Source: Leptidea sinapis
Taxonomy: Eukaryota > Arthropoda > Insecta > Lepidoptera > Pieridae
Assembly: GCF_905404315.1 (NCBI RefSeq)
Contig: NC_066279.1
Location: 5,220,501 to 5,284,500 of the forward strand
Reading direction: 5' to 3'
Length of the DNA: 64,000 nucleotides
Shown: positions 62,077 to 64,000 of the stretch, piece after piece
Layout: each line of letters starts with the position of its first letter
Position numbering within the stretch: position 1 is the stretch's first letter
Program-made: the position numbers and the translations under genes
Notes under the pieces: generated by a model
Seen by the model: only the letters and a program-made list of their open reading frames with translations
Told to the model about the DNA's origin: nothing
Database searches by the model: none

Positions 62077-64000
62077 AATATAATAAATAAATAAAAATAT
62101 AATTATTATGACGGGTTCTCACGATACATATTTTATTAATTTAATAAAAATTGAATGTATGGACGTCGTCAGCAGTGTGTATCGTGAATTAGGGAATCAA
62201 AGACCAAAACGAATTAAGCGCCACGTGGACATATTGATGTACTATTATAGTCAAGTGTAAATGTGTCAAGAGTTTCTTGCCGCCTCCGCAGTCCTGCCGC
62301 GATCACTATTCATGCAATCAGATCGAAATATCGGCATCAAATTAATGAAATATATGTCGTGAGTACCCGTCATAATAATTTCAATGTTAAAGTTCCGCGA
62401 TGATAAAAGTTTAGAAACGATATAAATAATATGCAAACGACTTATATTGTCAACTATAATCGTCTTACGGGTACATAAAAAAACCCCAATCCCTAATTTT
62501 CTTGAATGCTACATAGTCCTCATAATTAAAACATATTCAATTGAATCGTAGAATAAAATGCTTTTGACACTGATTGCTACATACCAGGAAACTTTGTAAT
62601 TAGAGTCACTTGTATTGCAAAAATTCTTAACATTATTACGACATTATAGGGCACATTGCTGGTAAAAATGTAGCCAAGTTAATTCTGTATTACACATGAA
62701 TGTTGCAAGTTTATCGGGCTAAATGGAGAAAGTGTGTGAATTATGACGTCATATTATTAATACCTATACCTTTAGTAGCTTGACTCTGTTTTATCTCTTT
62801 CACTAACTCTGTTTGTAAAGCTATTGAACGTGTTGAGGAAGGTCGATCTAATGTACATTCAGATCTTTTTTCATTTATTGTTCAAAACAAAGCATACAAT
62901 AAAAGTTATACATTTAAATACCAATATCCGGACGAACGAGCCTTGCTTGGATTTTTAAGAATGTATAAAACTTGAACAAAAAAAAAACTTATAGGGCATC
63001 TGGATTCGAACCTAGGTCTTCTGATTTCCGGATCACCCAATGAGCTGAGCTGTTATAGTCTTGTATATAGTGCTGAAATTTACCTGTGTATTCTAATGTT
63101 ATTGTAGCAGTTTCTTATTAAAACAGGGATAAAACTACATTTTTTAAAGTTGAAAGCTAGCTCGATTTCTCACCTCGAAACTACTTGTACAAGTATACTA
63201 GATTTCATTGAAATCGTTGGAGCCGTTTCGGAGATTCAGATTATATATATACTAGAATTTCTCGTTTAAAGATATTAGATAATTATACCATTTAAAAGCC
63301 CCTTAAGAGTTTATCTGGGTATGATGTCGCTCGCTATTTCAGCGTTACATTTCCATAATTATAATAAAACATAATGATAGTCAAATGTGTACATTAATTA
63401 CCGTACACATAAATATGGTTGTTGTTGTAAATATATTTTTTTACTAAGTTTGTACATTTTAAGTTAATTTTATATAAATTTTGTAGGCTATCTGGCAATT
63501 CGATGATGGCAGATCGAGGATGTATTGAAAACAGACATGTCAAGAGTTAGTTCGTCTATTCTCGTTAATATCTTGTCTGACCACCCAGGTCAGGAAAGAT
63601 ATTGACGATAAGAAATTGAAAAGGTTGAAAGAGTGCGAGATATCAATCTAAAATTTAACAAAAAATAGGTAGGTTTTGGATATGAATATGAAAGGATATA
63701 AGGCCATATTACAAGAAAATCAAAGCTATCAAAGGAATGTGTATACCCAGGGATAAGAAAGATTTGAGAAGAATTGTAGAACTTGGATTTTTAATGGAAC
63801 AAACCAGGGTAGTAAGATGGAACTCTTCAAAACCATGGCAAATAACTGAAGGTCCGTATTCTCTACCTAATCCTCCGCAAGACTGGCATGATTCACGGTG
63901 TTAAGCTGTGAAAACTTCGAAAAAAAATGAGGTTTGCAAGTAACACATTAACAAAAGTGACATATGAATTTCGAGTGTAAGACGATGCTTGTCACGCACA
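62077..64000. other. Right end of window, no gene recognised
   Basis: AT-rich DNA with no convincing coding pattern. It contains the SINE-like fragment at 62990-63050 and, near 63210, a GAAATCGTTGGAGCCGTTTC phrase common in dispersed lepidopteran repeats. The block 63700-63900 is less AT-rich but has stops in all frames I checked. Confidence 0.5.
62990..63050 (-). repeat. tRNA-like SINE fragment
   Basis: On the minus strand AGCTCAGCTCATTGGGTGAT precedes AGGTTCGAATCC, a tRNA-type A-box/B-box pair, with a T-run just beyond. A complete cloverleaf is not supported, so it is a tRNA-derived repeat rather than a tRNA gene. Confidence 0.5.

Noticed and set aside
62990..63050. Functional tRNA gene on the minus strand
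   Set aside because: A and B box-like sequences are present, but no complete cloverleaf with paired acceptor stem can be drawn; a T-run and AT-rich tail suggest a SINE.

Overview
This window is animal nuclear DNA, almost certainly from a moth or butterfly (Lepidoptera). It is AT-rich, the genes are split by GT-AG introns, a Rebers-Riddiford cuticle gene is present, and the repeats are of lepidopteran type: Jockey-like LINE tails, RTE-like 3' ends, Helitrons ending CTAG^T, and an errantivirus-type LTR element with a degenerate env region.

Layout. 1-3100: the 3' half of a decayed errantivirus-like LTR retrotransposon (integrase and env remnants, polypurine tract, 511-bp 3' LTR). 3219-3995: single-exon mitochondrial ribosomal protein L47. 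4186-8111 (minus): a six-exon, 608-aa nuclear-looking protein I cannot name, convergent with MRPL47. 8.1-19.3 kb: gene-poor, with RTE and other LINE fragments, an 807-bp compound microsatellite and a broken Jockey-type LINE. 19411-26192 (plus): a four-exon RR-2-type cuticular protein. 26360-56035 (minus): a tandem array of three stomatin/SPFH genes, here called stomatin-1 (26360-32026), stomatin-2 (32433-38962) and stomatin-3 (41973-52803, with a candidate first exon near 56.03 kb). 56-64 kb: no recognised cellular gene; a mariner-like remnant, a pair of TTAA-flanked MITEs, and a minus-strand LINE RT interrupted by a nested LINE tail.

The stomatin array is the main biological content. All three genes have seven coding exons in my models. 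The four internal SPFH exons are 156, 98, 162 and 166 bp in every copy, with identical phases. The array therefore arose by tandem duplication of a complete gene. Stomatin-3 is closest to the family consensus; stomatin-1 and -2 have diverged, especially at the termini. One stomatin-3 intron can be read in frame only as a GC-AG intron. The introns are loaded with Helitrons, MITEs and LINE tails.

Limits: exon models were built by eye from frame, splice-site and family conservation, with no transcript or database support. Names of repeat families rest on recognised ends and motifs.
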